From: Algoriphagus sp.
Lineage (GTDB): Bacteria; Bacteroidota; Bacteroidia; Cytophagales; Cyclobacteriaceae
Direction: 5' to 3'
NCBI GenBank assembly: GCA_030729785.1
Contig: JANQWS010000023.1
Span: forward strand, 124,001 to 188,000
DNA length: 64,000 bases
Below are positions 44,261-54,021 of this stretch, piece after piece. The translations under genes and the position numbers were made by a program. Every line of letters starts with the position of its first letter. The first letter of the stretch is position 1. The notes below the pieces were generated by a model. The model was not told the origin of the DNA, ran no database searches, and saw only the letters and a program-made list of their open reading frames with translations.

Positions 44261-44615
44261 ACATAAGGGCTAATTGGATAATAAAAATAGACCATTCCTC
44301 AAGCTGAAAAAATTACTTTATCAAATTCCTTCTACATTCACGGAAAAAAAGAGATTATTCAGTGATCTTGCAAGATAAACCATCTTTCTAACCAAAATCC
44401 AGTTTAACCTATATGATTATCCGCAATTATGCCAATAGGCCCAACGGAGTACTAAAACTTACGGATAATCGTCGATAGGCCTCGGCCCACAGGCAGACGA
44501 TAGGCCACAGCTCATTAAAATGAACTTCAAACCTTATTTTTATTTGGTAACTGGTGACCAAGCGGATAATCATACTAATTTATTTTCAATCTCCTTTAAA
44601 CACTTCAATTGAACT
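44261..44615. other. Intergenic region (355 bp) holding repeat copy A
   Basis: The first ~150 bp (44261-44414) contain no ORF or hairpin I can support. Bases 44415-44571 are repeat copy A. The last 44 bp before the DUF2911 start are unstructured AT-rich leader. Confidence 0.7.
44415..44571 (+). repeat. MITE-like repeat, copy A
   Basis: The element starts GATTATCCGCAATTATGCC and ends AGCGGATAATC; including flanking bases TATGATTATCCGC and GCGGATAATCATA match as perfect 13-bp inverted ends. An internal CGGATAATC at 44462-44470 is a third, inverted end-copy. It shares with copies B and C the CCACAGCTC core and a TTTTTATTTGG/TTTTTCTTTGG segment. It contains no ORF. It lies 44 bp before the DUF2911 gene, in the same orientation as B and C. 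Confidence 0.8.
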
Positions 44616-45464
44616 ATGAACACAAAAATCAAACTTTTATTCCTAGCCCTTTTATGCCTAAGCATGAATGGAATCGCACAACAAATTCAAATGCCACAAG
44701 CTAGTCCTAGTGCAAAACTGATTCAAAAGGTGGGTTTAACCGATGTTACGGTTGATTTTAGTCGGCCGAGCACCAAAGGGAGAAAAATTTTCGGGGAGCT
44801 TGTACCTTTTGGACAAGTTTGGAGAACAGGTGCCAATGGAGCAACCGTGGTAACTTTCTCTACAGAAGTTACCATTGCCGGAAAAAAAGTTCCTGCAGGC
44901 TCTTATGCACTTTATTCCATCCCTGGTAAATCCAGTTGGACTATGATTCTTAGCAAAAACACAAAACTTTGGGGTGCCATAGGCTATGACCCGAAGGATG
45001 ACTTCCTTCGATTTACAGCAACACCAGCCAAAACAAGTCGTCTTTACGATACCTTCGAAATTGGCTTCAGTAAATTGACCGATGCTAGTGCAAACCTTTC
45101 CATTAAGTGGGAACAAACACGTGTGGAATTCACCATTCTGACCGAGGTAGACTCTATTGTCATGGCAGATATCAAAAAACAAGTAATTGATGCCCAATCG
45201 ACTAATCCGGCCTTACTTTACCAAGCAGCAAATTATTACTTCACCACCAATAAAGACCTTGGCCAAGCCTATACCTGGATCAAGCAATCTACGGTTGCTG
45301 ATCCAAAATATTGGACCTTACACCTACAAGCAAAAATTGAAATGAGCCTTGGCAAAAGGACTGAAGCTTTGGAGTCTGCCAAAAATTCTAAGAAATTAGC
45401 CGAAGAAGGCAAAAATATAGATTATGTGGGGTTAAATGACCGCTTGATCAAATCCATCAAGTAA
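44616..45464 (+). CDS. DUF2911 domain secreted protein
   Basis: The 282-aa protein has a signal peptide (MNTKIKLLFLALLCLSMNGI, cleaved near AQQIQ) and the DUF2911 core: SPSAKLIQKVGLTDVTVDFS, GELVPFGQVWRTGANGATVV, KVPAGSYALYSIPG and DFLRFTATPAKT. Residues ~195-282 form TPR-like helices (PALLYQAANYYFTTNKDLG). Function unknown; the domain is frequent in Bacteroidota. It is flanked by repeat copies A (upstream) and B (directly downstream), an arrangement that resembles a mobile cassette. Confidence 0.85.
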   Translation: MNTKIKLLFLALLCLSMNGIAQQIQMPQASPSAKLIQKVGLTDVTVDFSRPSTKGRKIFGELVPFGQVWRTGANGATVVTFSTEVTIAGKKVPAGSYALYSIPGKSSWTMILSKNTKLWGAIGYDPKDDFLRFTATPAKTSRLYDTFEIGFSKLTDASANLSIKWEQTRVEFTILTEVDSIVMADIKKQVIDAQSTNPALLYQAANYYFTTNKDLGQAYTWIKQSTVADPKYWTLHLQAKIEMSLGKRTEALESAKNSKKLAEEGKNIDYVGLNDRLIKSIK

Positions 45465-45471
45465 GCAATGG

Positions 45472-45616
45472 AATTATCCGCAATCATGCCAATAGCACAG
45501 CCCAGCTATTTAAAACTGCGGATAATCGTTGACAGCTAACTGTCCACGGTCCACAGCTCACCTAATTGAACCTCGCACCTACTTTTCTCTAGTTAGTGAT
45601 GAAAAAGCGGAGAATC
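45472..45616 (+). repeat. MITE-like repeat, copy B
   Basis: The copy starts AATTATCCGCAATCATGCCAATAG and ends AGCGGAGAATC. ATTATCCGCA near its start is perfectly inverted as TGCGGATAAT about 45 bases later. The GTCCACAGCTCACC core matches copies A and C. It begins eight bases after the DUF2911 stop. Confidence 0.75.
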
Positions 45617-45628
45617 AGATAAACAATT

Positions 45629-45660
45629 AAGAAGCCTTCGAAAATTCGAAGGCTTCTTTT
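45629..45660. terminator. Bidirectional rho-independent terminator
   Basis: A perfect 14-bp stem AAGAAGCCTTCGAA / TTCGAAGGCTTCTT with a two-base loop, followed by T-run, lies between the repeat copy B and the convergent symporter gene. Confidence 0.88.
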
Positions 45661-45689
45661 TTAAATCCATTCAAATTTTTACGCCAGAA

Positions 45690-47405
45690 TTATTTTTTAC
45701 TACTGCTACTTCCAACAAAGAGCTGAAGAATCAAGCCAAACAAGACCACTGCAAGGCAACCAATGACATTGTACCAAAGAAAACCAATGTTCCAATGGAT
45801 CCCAAAAAGTCCATCTCCATTGAAAAAATGAACGACCAAAATCAAGGCCTGTGAAAATAAAGCCCCTAAGAATACGGCACGCCCCTTGATCCATTTAATA
45901 AAAAAACCAACCACAAATATTCCTAAGATGGTTCCATAAAATAAGGATCCCAATAAGTTTACCGCTTGAATTAAATTTTCAAACAAGGATGCATAGGTGG
46001 CAAAAAGAATTGCACCCAATCCCCAGAAAGCAGTAAATATTTTAGATGAAATTACATAGTGAGATTCGGAACCTTCCTTTTTTACCGACCGCTTGTATAG
46101 GTCCACAGTAGTCGTGTTGCCAAGTGCATTCAACTCAGAGGAAGATGAAGACATGGCCGCAGCAAAAATCACGGCAAACAATAAACCTACTACACCCTTA
46201 GGCAAGTAATCCATCACAAAACGCATAAATACATAATCTGTATCTCGTGTTTCGGCCTCCGGGTTCTGGGTAACTAGCAAAGCCTTTACTTCTTCTCGGA
46301 TTTCCTGTTGCTCATCCTTCAAACTTTTCAACGTACTGGTCAACTTCTCCGTAGATTCCACTTTCTCCTGATCGATTGAAGTCAAGAGTTGTGAATAAAC
46401 CTGCCTGGAAGAATCAAAATTAGCTAAGTAGGATTTTTCCAATAGTGCAAAGTCTGACCCATATTCGCTTTGTCGAAGAGCCTCCGTTTGCACCCGATTG
46501 AAATGCACCGGTGGAGTAACAAATTGGTAAAAAACAAAAACTAAAACACCAATAAAAAGAATCAAAAACTGCATGGGGATTTTTAAAAACCCATTCATTA
46601 ACAATCCTATTCGACTTTGAGTCAAGGTTTGTCCCGAAAGATACCGTTGTACTTGACTTTGATCGGTGCCAAAATAACTCAAAAATAAAAAAACTGCTGC
46701 GGTCATTCCAGACCAAAACGAATAACGATCTGCTACGTCAAATTCAAAGTTGACCACATTCAGCTTGTCCATCTTTCCTGCTACTTGCAACGCCTCCTGC
46801 AATGAAATAGGCAACAGTTGAATCACCATAATTCCTGCCAATAACATCCCTCCCATCATGACCGCCATCTGCTGCTTTTGGGTGATTGATACCGCTTCAG
46901 TTCCTCCTGAAACAGTATAACCGATAACCAACACCCCTATAAATAGGTTGGTCCAAGTGAGATTCCATCCCAATAAGGTGGATAAGATTATTGCCGGAGC
47001 ATAAATCGTAATGCCTGCTGCAAGCCCTCGCTGAATGATAAATAACAAGGCGGTTAGGGTCCTGGTTTTGAGGTCAAAACGATTTTCCAAATACTCGTAG
47101 GCTGTATATACCTTCAACTTGTAATAGATGGGTACAAAGCTCACCGAAATAATGATCATGGCTACCGGCAACCCAAAATAAAATTGGATAAAGCGCATGC
47201 CATCTTCATAGGCCTGTCCAGGTGTACTCAAAAAGGTAATAGCCGAAGCCTGTGTTGCCATGATAGAAAGGCCAATGGTCCACCAATTGGCTGTGTTTCC
47301 CTTGAGGTAGGTTTCTAAGCTTTTTTTTCCACGGGTCTTATAAATGCCATAAACAACAATAGACACTAATGTTAGAAATAATACAAGCCAATCTAAATTA
47401 CTCAT
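45690..47405 (-). CDS. Sodium:solute symporter (SSS) family protein
   Basis: I start at ATG 47405 (MSNLDWLVLFLTLVS), which overlaps the 34-aa peptide stop by ATGA; the tracked start seven codons up is not needed. The 571-aa protein has about 13-14 membrane helices and the SSS core (STPGQAYEDGMRFIQFYFGLPVA; SGGTEAVSITQKQQM; FGTDQSQVQRYL). A large hydrophilic, coiled-coil-like insert (~residues 345-385, SQLLTSIDQEKVESTEKLTS) interrupts the later helices. Likely sodium-coupled uptake of a sugar or sialic-acid-like solute; substrate unknown. Confidence 0.9.
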   Translation of the reverse strand: MSNLDWLVLFLTLVSIVVYGIYKTRGKKSLETYLKGNTANWWTIGLSIMATQASAITFLSTPGQAYEDGMRFIQFYFGLPVAMIIISVSFVPIYYKLKVYTAYEYLENRFDLKTRTLTALLFIIQRGLAAGITIYAPAIILSTLLGWNLTWTNLFIGVLVIGYTVSGGTEAVSITQKQQMAVMMGGMLLAGIMVIQLLPISLQEALQVAGKMDKLNVVNFEFDVADRYSFWSGMTAAVFLFLSYFGTDQSQVQRYLSGQTLTQSRIGLLMNGFLKIPMQFLILFIGVLVFVFYQFVTPPVHFNRVQTEALRQSEYGSDFALLEKSYLANFDSSRQVYSQLLTSIDQEKVESTEKLTSTLKSLKDEQQEIREEVKALLVTQNPEAETRDTDYVFMRFVMDYLPKGVVGLLFAVIFAAAMSSSSSELNALGNTTTVDLYKRSVKKEGSESHYVISSKIFTAFWGLGAILFATYASLFENLIQAVNLLGSLFYGTILGIFVVGFFIKWIKGRAVFLGALFSQALILVVHFFNGDGLFGIHWNIGFLWYNVIGCLAVVLFGLILQLFVGSSSSKK

Positions 47406-47506
47406 GAATAGACACGGGTTAACCAATAAAACAATGCAATCATGACCACGAGACTACCCATCAGCGCAAGGTATATTTTGGACCATTGAATTTGTTTTTC
47501 TTCCAT
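47402..47506 (-). CDS. 34-aa membrane peptide between PIG-L and SSS genes (not in ORF track)
   Basis: ATG 47506 to TGA 47402 encodes MEEKQIQWSKIYLALMGSLV then VMIALFYWLTRVYS: a charged N-terminus and one membrane helix of ~20 residues. It begins one base after the PIG-L stop and overlaps the SSS start by ATGA. The tight, double coupling is the main evidence that it is translated. A transporter subunit or assembly helper is plausible; function unproven. Confidence 0.66.
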   Translation of the reverse strand: MEEKQIQWSKIYLALMGSLVVMIALFYWLTRVYS

Positions 47507-47507
47507 T

Positions 47508-49967
47508 TTACTGCTCAATCAAATTGATAAATAGTTTGATAGCTCCAGGAACGCCTGCTGGTAATTGTCTAAAAAATGATAATCCAGTATATACGTAGGT
47601 TCCATCACCATACTTGGCTGTAATCAATCCTCCTTTATTTGACTGCTCGCCAGGATCCTGTAGCATCAAGGGACTTTGGTAACGCGCGTCAATTTGGGTA
47701 GCGAAATAAAGTCCTCGCTCCTGCACCCAACCCTCAAAATCTTTTTGATTGATGACATTTGGATAGGAAAATAAGGAGTGGCTTGCATCAAATTGTACAG
47801 GTGAACCTTCTACTGTCACCCGATCACGGCCAATCAAGAAAGGATAGGGACCAAGTGTTTTGGTAACTAATGGCGTACTAGTAGCATATTGCACAATAAG
47901 ATTTCCTCCTGCACGTACATAATCCATCAAAACGGATTGGTGCAGAGCTAGGTCTTCGTTGGTATTGAACCCACGGATGCCCACCACAATGGCTTTAAAT
48001 TGATTTAAAAAATCAAGACGGAAGTCATCTTTACCTAGAATTCTTAAGTCATAACCTAAGGCGGACAAAACCTCAGGCACTTCATCACCGGCACCAACAA
48101 GGTAGCCAACCTTCTCCCCTGATACCTTCCAGTCCGCTTGAATGAGGGTTAATGTGGCAGGAGTAAAATAGGTTAAACTAGGAATGTGTGGATAAGAAAT
48201 CGTCTGTGTAGTTTGGTCAAATACACGGCCAGATACCGTTGTAAACCGTGCATGTACTACTTTTTGAGTTTCTTTATCCTCCCGAAGGAAAATAACCTTG
48301 TAAATACGTTGTTTTTGACCAGGTAATTCCTCTATACCCGCTATGGTATACTGATCACGAGTTAATCCTTCAAAATCGAGGCTACCTTCAAGCAAGGTAT
48401 TTCTGAAATTGACGGTTACCGAAACTGTTGCATCTGCCCCTTGGACCAAAAAAAGGACTTCTTTGGATAAGGAAAGATCCACTTCAGGCACCACCGTAAA
48501 TGGCTCTTTTATTTCTCCTGTTACAGGATCATTGAACTTGTATTCCAAAGGTACCTTTAGCGAAAAGACTTCACCACCTAGGGTAAAACTAAGAAATCCA
48601 CCCACTTTGGGAAGCTCATAGGGAATTCCAATCTTTTCTTGGCTACCAACCTGAAATAAGGCATTCTCTACCGGTTTTTGAAGCCAATAAGGTTGAGACA
48701 GCTTTTGATCCACCTGTAATTTTAGTGGAATAGGCACCCGAATCGGTTCGTTTGCGGCGGCATCCCCACCTGCGTAGTGCTTATCGTAGATCTTAAGTGA
48801 AATAGCTGAAACGGGTATCTTTGAGGGATTGGTGAGTATTAATTCAGATGGCACCTGCTCACCAGGGTAGCCGAATTCTTTTGAGGCTAGAAACTCCATT
48901 TTTAAGCCCATGAATTGAAAAATAAGTTTATCTAACTTTTCAACCTTTTCATCCACCCAAGGAGTAGAAGGATGTAATGCTAAAATTGATTTCCGAAGGG
49001 CAAGCAACTGAGGAAGGTGCTGATCAGGCTGGCTAAAATTGAAGGTGTTAATTAATTCATCCAATCTACTTTTAACTTCTTTCCCTCCAGAAAGCTGCTC
49101 CCATCGGTTAGAAATATCTTCAAATGGTGAAAGGTTATAAGCTTCACCACCAATCTGTTCGAGATAGTCTTTTGCATTGCCTGTTCCAGCTGTGGAACCA
49201 AAGCCTTGAGATTTGTGCATCGTGCGACTGTCAGCTGCAAGTTGATGGTAGGTTTTTCCCAACAAGGGATTGTAGCCTCCTACTTCTAACACGAAATAAC
49301 GCTTCCCTGACTCAGGTTCAAACTCACCACGGAAATTGTACGCATTAAAAAATAGACGTTTGGCTTGCCAAGGCTTTACATAGGCTAATTGCTCTGGATA
49401 TACGGTGGGATTCCCTGCAAGTGAAAATGCTTCTCCAGCAAGTATAGCAGATGTAGTATGGTGTCCATGGGTGATTCCAGGGCTGGTATTGAATCGGGTG
49501 ATGATAAGGTCAGGCTGGAACCGACGAATCGCCCAAACCACATCAGCTAAAACCTTCTCTTTATCCCAATTTTGAAGGGTTTCGTTCGGCTCTTTACTGT
49601 AACCAAAATCAAGAGCACGAGTGAAATACTGCTTTCCTCCATCTATTTCTCTTGCCTTGATCAATTCCTGGGTACGGATTTGGCCCAATTCAATTCCTAA
49701 TTCCTTACCGATCAAATTTTGACCGCCATCTCCACGGGTAAGGCTTAAGTAAGCGACTGAAGCATGCTCCCCATTAGCTAGGTAGGCAATTAATCGTGTA
49801 TTTTCATCATCTGGGTGCGCAGCCACATAGAGTACCCGCTTGGTCTCTCTCAACTGTAGCAATTGATGGTACAATTGAGAGGAAGGGAGAGACTGTCCAA
49901 AGGAAGACGTGCTAAAAAGGAAAAAGAAAAAACAGGACTGCAGGTACCTGAACCTTAGTGAAAACAT
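47508..49967 (-). CDS. Secreted PIG-L/LmbE family deacetylase, large
   Basis: The 819-aa protein has a signal peptide (FFFFLFSTSSFGQ) and an N-terminal PIG-L domain with AAHPDDENTRLIAYLANG (zinc AHPDDE motif), LTRGDGGQN and GHHTTSAILAGEAF. The remaining ~500 residues are beta-rich extensions, including an N-terminal Ig-like part and a C-terminal class-I glutamine-amidotransferase-like segment (GNLIVQYATSTPLVTK). PIG-L enzymes remove N-acetyl groups from GlcNAc-type sugars. Operon with the 34-aa peptide and SSS transporter. Confidence 0.87.
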   Translation of the reverse strand: MFSLRFRYLQSCFFFFLFSTSSFGQSLPSSQLYHQLLQLRETKRVLYVAAHPDDENTRLIAYLANGEHASVAYLSLTRGDGGQNLIGKELGIELGQIRTQELIKAREIDGGKQYFTRALDFGYSKEPNETLQNWDKEKVLADVVWAIRRFQPDLIITRFNTSPGITHGHHTTSAILAGEAFSLAGNPTVYPEQLAYVKPWQAKRLFFNAYNFRGEFEPESGKRYFVLEVGGYNPLLGKTYHQLAADSRTMHKSQGFGSTAGTGNAKDYLEQIGGEAYNLSPFEDISNRWEQLSGGKEVKSRLDELINTFNFSQPDQHLPQLLALRKSILALHPSTPWVDEKVEKLDKLIFQFMGLKMEFLASKEFGYPGEQVPSELILTNPSKIPVSAISLKIYDKHYAGGDAAANEPIRVPIPLKLQVDQKLSQPYWLQKPVENALFQVGSQEKIGIPYELPKVGGFLSFTLGGEVFSLKVPLEYKFNDPVTGEIKEPFTVVPEVDLSLSKEVLFLVQGADATVSVTVNFRNTLLEGSLDFEGLTRDQYTIAGIEELPGQKQRIYKVIFLREDKETQKVVHARFTTVSGRVFDQTTQTISYPHIPSLTYFTPATLTLIQADWKVSGEKVGYLVGAGDEVPEVLSALGYDLRILGKDDFRLDFLNQFKAIVVGIRGFNTNEDLALHQSVLMDYVRAGGNLIVQYATSTPLVTKTLGPYPFLIGRDRVTVEGSPVQFDASHSLFSYPNVINQKDFEGWVQERGLYFATQIDARYQSPLMLQDPGEQSNKGGLITAKYGDGTYVYTGLSFFRQLPAGVPGAIKLFINLIEQ

Positions 49968-50090
49968 ATGTGGATAGAACTTTTATTGAAAGCTAAATCA
50001 ATTCATTACCAAATAAAATTGATTTTTGATGAATTCATGGGAAATTGTATGAATTGGTTAAAACCCTTTTGAGAAGCCTTTAAATTAGCA

Positions 50091-50119
50091 AAAAAAAAGG
50101 CCGGATATCCCGGCCTTTT
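50091..50119 (-). terminator. Rho-independent terminator of the TPR gene
   Basis: GGCCGG-ATATC-CCGGCC stem flanked by A-run (T-run on the minus strand), 20 bases after the TPR stop. Confidence 0.82.
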
Positions 50120-50139
50120 AATGGAGCATATCCACAATT

Positions 50140-51348
50140 TTAATTCTCTTGCCAGTTAGCACCTAGAATAGCAGCAATTTTCTTATCCATAGCGCTTGCT
50201 TCAGCATCATTCTTTAAGCGAGTATGTACTTGGAATAAAATAATCATAATGTCCGTATTGTCTGGCTTAATTTCCAAGGCCTTCGTGAAATAGGGAATCG
50301 CCTGCTTGTACAGATCATCAGCCTGGGTACCCATTTCTTTAGATCTCTTCTCCCACTCTGCATCAGAAAGTGAGTTCAACTCAGCAAGAATACTTCTTGA
50401 CTTTTCGAGCATCAAAGCACCAGTGTAGTAGTTTCCTTCAAAGAAGTTCGGGTCCACTTCTACCGATTTCTTGTAATCTACCAAAGCAGCTTCCAAATCA
50501 CCCCCCTGTTCTTTTAAATAACCTGATCTTAAAAGTAAACCAGGATTGTTTGGATCGTTTGCTAGAGCCTCATTGATTTGAGCCATCGCTTCATCCATTT
50601 TATTCAATTGCAGAAGCAACTGAATTTCATATTCTGCCAAAACTTTATCGTCGGGATATTCTGAACGGGCCTTGGTAACCAATTCAAAGGCAGCTTCTGG
50701 ATTCTTTTCCTCCGTACTCAAAATCTGCACCATGAAGTAGTATGCATTGGTTTTGTTATAGCTAGGCAATTCAAAAAGGTAGCCAAAATGTTTTTTAGCA
50801 TCTTCAAATCTTCCCAAATCGTTCGCAAGAAATCCAGCGTTGTAATGAATCGTTGAATCAGTTTTGTCTATTTCACCAGCGAGATTGAAAAACTCGTAGG
50901 ACATCTCCATATCATCCTCGTTGTATCTTTCCAAAGCTTTGTCGAAAGAAATATTTTTCAGGGTAATAAGGGAATAGGGTCTTAGGTTGTCGGGAATTCC
51001 TGGAAGTTCTTCCGCATATACTTCTTTACCTACAGCAGCAGTGGCATTGCTACCTGCCATTTCAAAAGTGGTATTGAATGTTTCCAATGCTTGATTTCCT
51101 ACTGCTAAAGTTTCCATGGTGTTTGAGGAATCTCTTGCAAAAATTTTTGTATGGATTTGAGCCTTCACTAGAAAAGTAGCCGGGTCGCCACTTGTCTCAG
51201 GATTGGTAATTGCAGCATCGATAGCCGTTAATGCAGCTTCCAAATTGCCCGATTTAAATCCTTTTTCCGCCTCTTTTACTACTTTTTTTTGTCCAAAAGC
51301 AAAGGTGACGGTCGCAACCATTGCTAATGATAAAACGAGCTTTTTCAT
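50140..51348 (-). CDS. Secreted TPR-repeat protein
   Basis: The 402-aa protein has a signal peptide (MKKLVLSLAMVATVTFAFGQ) and about five to seven TPRs (FEDAKKHFGYLFELPSYNKTN, GDLEAALVDYKKSVEVDPNF, DLYKQAIPYFTKALEIKPDN). It starts 22 bases after the gyrA stop on the same strand, so may be in its transcript. Likely periplasmic scaffold; specific role unknown. Confidence 0.87.
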   Translation of the reverse strand: MKKLVLSLAMVATVTFAFGQKKVVKEAEKGFKSGNLEAALTAIDAAITNPETSGDPATFLVKAQIHTKIFARDSSNTMETLAVGNQALETFNTTFEMAGSNATAAVGKEVYAEELPGIPDNLRPYSLITLKNISFDKALERYNEDDMEMSYEFFNLAGEIDKTDSTIHYNAGFLANDLGRFEDAKKHFGYLFELPSYNKTNAYYFMVQILSTEEKNPEAAFELVTKARSEYPDDKVLAEYEIQLLLQLNKMDEAMAQINEALANDPNNPGLLLRSGYLKEQGGDLEAALVDYKKSVEVDPNFFEGNYYTGALMLEKSRSILAELNSLSDAEWEKRSKEMGTQADDLYKQAIPYFTKALEIKPDNTDIMIILFQVHTRLKNDAEASAMDKKIAAILGANWQEN

Positions 51349-51370
51349 TCGTGTTTTTCGTTAGGTATTG

Positions 51371-53926
51371 TTATTCAGTTGATTCTATGGGTGATTCAGG
51401 TGACTCAGGTGATTCAGGCAATTCCGTTATTTCAGTGGAGTCGGTGACAATATCGGAAGATTCTGAAAGTTCTTCCTCCTCTCTTGAAATTTTTTCTACC
51501 GAAGAAATTTCATCTCCTTCTCCTACTTTGATCAAACGTACACCTTGAGTAGCTCTTCCCATGACGCGTAATTCGTCCATAGAAATTCGGATAGTAATGC
51601 CTGACTTATTAATAATCATCAAATCATCCGTATCCACTACTTCTTTAATCGCAACCAAAACCCCGGTTTTATCCGTGACATTCATGGCTTTTACTCCCTT
51701 GCCTCCTCTATTGGTAATTCGGTATTCTTCTAGGTCCGAACGTTTTCCGTATCCCTTTTCAGAAACTACCAATAGCGTTGCATTTGGCTCAGACGCACAA
51801 ACCATGCCAATTACAAAGTCAGTCTTATCGGTGAGGGTAATTGCCTTCACTCCTGTGGCTGTTCGACCCATCGGACGTACGGCAGACTCATGGAAGTGAA
51901 TGGCTCTTCCAGATTTAGCAGCAATGACAATGTGCTGATTGCCATTGGTTTTAGCCACATGAACCAATTGATCGTCCTCTCTGAAATTTAGGGCAATGAT
52001 CCCATTGGTTCTAGGTCTAGAATATTGCTCCAAAGTGGTCTTTTTTATTACCCCTTGCTTCGTCACCATCACCAGGAAGTGATTGTTGATGTAGTCCTGA
52101 TCTTCCAAGTTTTCAACCTGAATGATGGATCGGATTTTATCGTCCTGCGTAATGTTGATTAAATTTTGAATAGGTCTACCCTTGGAGGTCTTGGATCCTT
52201 CTGGAATAGCATAGGTTTTGAGCCAGAACAACTTGCCTTTATCCGTGAAGATCAACAGGTAGTTGTGTGTAGATGCAGTAAACAAATACTCCGTCCAATC
52301 GTCTTCCTTGGTACTCACCCCTTTGGAGCCGACCCCTCCTCGCCCTTGAGTGCGGTACTCAGTCAAAGCAGTTCGCTTGACATATCCCTGGTGGGAAACA
52401 GTGATCACTACTTCCTCGTTTGGAATCATGTCCTCGTAACTGAAATCTTCAGCATTGTGCTCGATTTCGGTACGACGGTCATCTGCATAGCGATCTCTCA
52501 CTTCTTGGAGCTCAGTTTTGATGATCTCCATTCGCTTTCCTTCATCTGCTAGAATGAATTTCAACTCCTCAATAAGGGCCATGATTTCCTTGTATTCGGC
52601 AATGATTTTTTCACGCTCCATGCCAGTAAGGCGTTGCAGACGCATATCGAGAATTGCTCGTGCTTGAATTTCGCTCAAATCAAAACGCTCCATCAATCCA
52701 TTTCGGGCTGTTTCTGGATCGGCTGAACTTCTAATCAAGGAAATCACTTCGTCCAAATGGTCCAAAGCAATTAGATATCCTTGCAAGATATGGGCACGTT
52801 TCTCGGCTTCCTTCAATTCAAATTCTGTCCTACGTACAACCACCTCGTGGCGGTGATCTACGTAGTGAACAATCAAATTCTTCAGATTTAAGGTTTGTGG
52901 ACGCCCTTTTACCAAGGCCACATTATTCACCGAGAAGGAAGTTTGCAAGGCAGTTTGCTTGTAAAGGTTATTTAAAACCACACTAGAAACTGCATCACGC
53001 TTTAGTTCATAAACCACACGCATTCCAGATCGATCAGACTCGTCACGAATGGCGGATATTCCATCTATTTTTTTCTCATTGATCAATTGGGCAGTCTTTT
53101 CGACCATATTTGCCTTATTGACCATGTAAGGGATTTCGGTGATGACAATCATCTCCTTGCTGCCTCCTTCTTTGGTTTCAATATTAGCCTTGCCACGAAC
53201 GACAATACGGCCTCTACCTGTTTCAAAAGCAGCTTTTACCCCATTGTAACCATAAATGATTCCCCCTGTTGGAAAATCTGGTGCAATGATAAAATTCATC
53301 AATTCTGCAACGGTGATTTCCTTATTGTCAATGTAGGCAATGATTCCGTCGATGACCTCTCCCAAATTGTGAGGAGCCATGTTCGTAGCCATACCCACCG
53401 CTATCCCGGAAGCCCCATTCAAAAGAAGTGCAGGCACCTTTGCAGGCAAGACTGTAGGTTCTTTTAAGGAATCGTCAAAATTGAATTGGAAGTCTACGGT
53501 TTCTTTGTTGATATCTACCAATAGCTCTTCAGCAATACGCTTGAGACGCGCCTCCGTATAACGCATTGCTGCTGCATTATCCCCATCGACCGAACCAAAG
53601 TTACCTTGTCCATCGACAAGCGTGTAGCGTAAAGACCAATCTTGGGCCATACGAACCATCGTTTCGTACACCGCTGAATCACCATGAGGGTGGTACTTTC
53701 CCAATACCTCACCAACGATTCTTGCTGACTTCTTATGTGGTTTGTTGTGTAATACACCCAGTTCCTGCATTCCATAAAGAATACGTCTGTGAACTGGTTT
53801 GAGTCCGTCTCGGACATCTGGAAGTGCTCTGGAAACAATTACCGACATCGAATAATCGATGTAGGCACCACGCATTTCCTCTTCAATGTTAATTGGAATG
53901 ATATGCTCGTTTTCTCCTTGGGCCAT
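51371..53926 (-). CDS. gyrA: DNA gyrase subunit A
   Basis: The 851-aa protein has the GyrA catalytic core ([44 protein letters not shown]; the tyrosine in [10 protein letters not shown]) and a C-terminal beta-pinwheel with a GyrA-box-like QGRGGVG and repeated HY/GVxxLT segments. The quinolone pocket has Ser then Glu at positions matching E. coli Ser83/Asp87; the Glu is likely natural here. The C-terminus is a low-complexity acidic tail ([17 protein letters not shown]). Confidence 0.97.
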   Translation of the reverse strand: MAQGENEHIIPINIEEEMRGAYIDYSMSVIVSRALPDVRDGLKPVHRRILYGMQELGVLHNKPHKKSARIVGEVLGKYHPHGDSAVYETMVRMAQDWSLRYTLVDGQGNFGSVDGDNAAAMRYTEARLKRIAEELLVDINKETVDFQFNFDDSLKEPTVLPAKVPALLLNGASGIAVGMATNMAPHNLGEVIDGIIAYIDNKEITVAELMNFIIAPDFPTGGIIYGYNGVKAAFETGRGRIVVRGKANIETKEGGSKEMIVITEIPYMVNKANMVEKTAQLINEKKIDGISAIRDESDRSGMRVVYELKRDAVSSVVLNNLYKQTALQTSFSVNNVALVKGRPQTLNLKNLIVHYVDHRHEVVVRRTEFELKEAEKRAHILQGYLIALDHLDEVISLIRSSADPETARNGLMERFDLSEIQARAILDMRLQRLTGMEREKIIAEYKEIMALIEELKFILADEGKRMEIIKTELQEVRDRYADDRRTEIEHNAEDFSYEDMIPNEEVVITVSHQGYVKRTALTEYRTQGRGGVGSKGVSTKEDDWTEYLFTASTHNYLLIFTDKGKLFWLKTYAIPEGSKTSKGRPIQNLINITQDDKIRSIIQVENLEDQDYINNHFLVMVTKQGVIKKTTLEQYSRPRTNGIIALNFREDDQLVHVAKTNGNQHIVIAAKSGRAIHFHESAVRPMGRTATGVKAITLTDKTDFVIGMVCASEPNATLLVVSEKGYGKRSDLEEYRITNRGGKGVKAMNVTDKTGVLVAIKEVVDTDDLMIINKSGITIRISMDELRVMGRATQGVRLIKVGEGDEISSVEKISREEEELSESSDIVTDSTEITELPESPESPESPIESTE

Positions 53927-54021
53927 ATACTACGTACTGTATCGTAAATTGAGGTGGCAAGATAGTAAAAAGCGAGCGGGAATAAAACCTAGTTAGTCAT
54001 CCTTATCCTGCATATTTTTTA

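Noticed and set aside
44405-44580. Target-site duplication around repeat copy A
   Set aside because: The symmetric TAT/ATA flanks extend the inverted ends rather than form a direct duplication, and copies B and C have no matching direct repeats.
44736-45197. 153-aa minus-strand ORF inside the DUF2911 gene
   Set aside because: It is antisense to a gene with a clear signal peptide and domain; composition is cysteine- and glycine-rich as in shadow frames.
51561-53467. Plus-strand ORFs (112, 128, 126 aa) inside gyrA
   Set aside because: Shadows in other frames of a strongly conserved gene.
53700-53740. Possible quinolone-resistance change in GyrA (Glu at the position of E. coli Asp87)
   Set aside because: Ser is present at the Ser83 position and Glu is a common natural residue in this phylum, so no resistance claim is supported.
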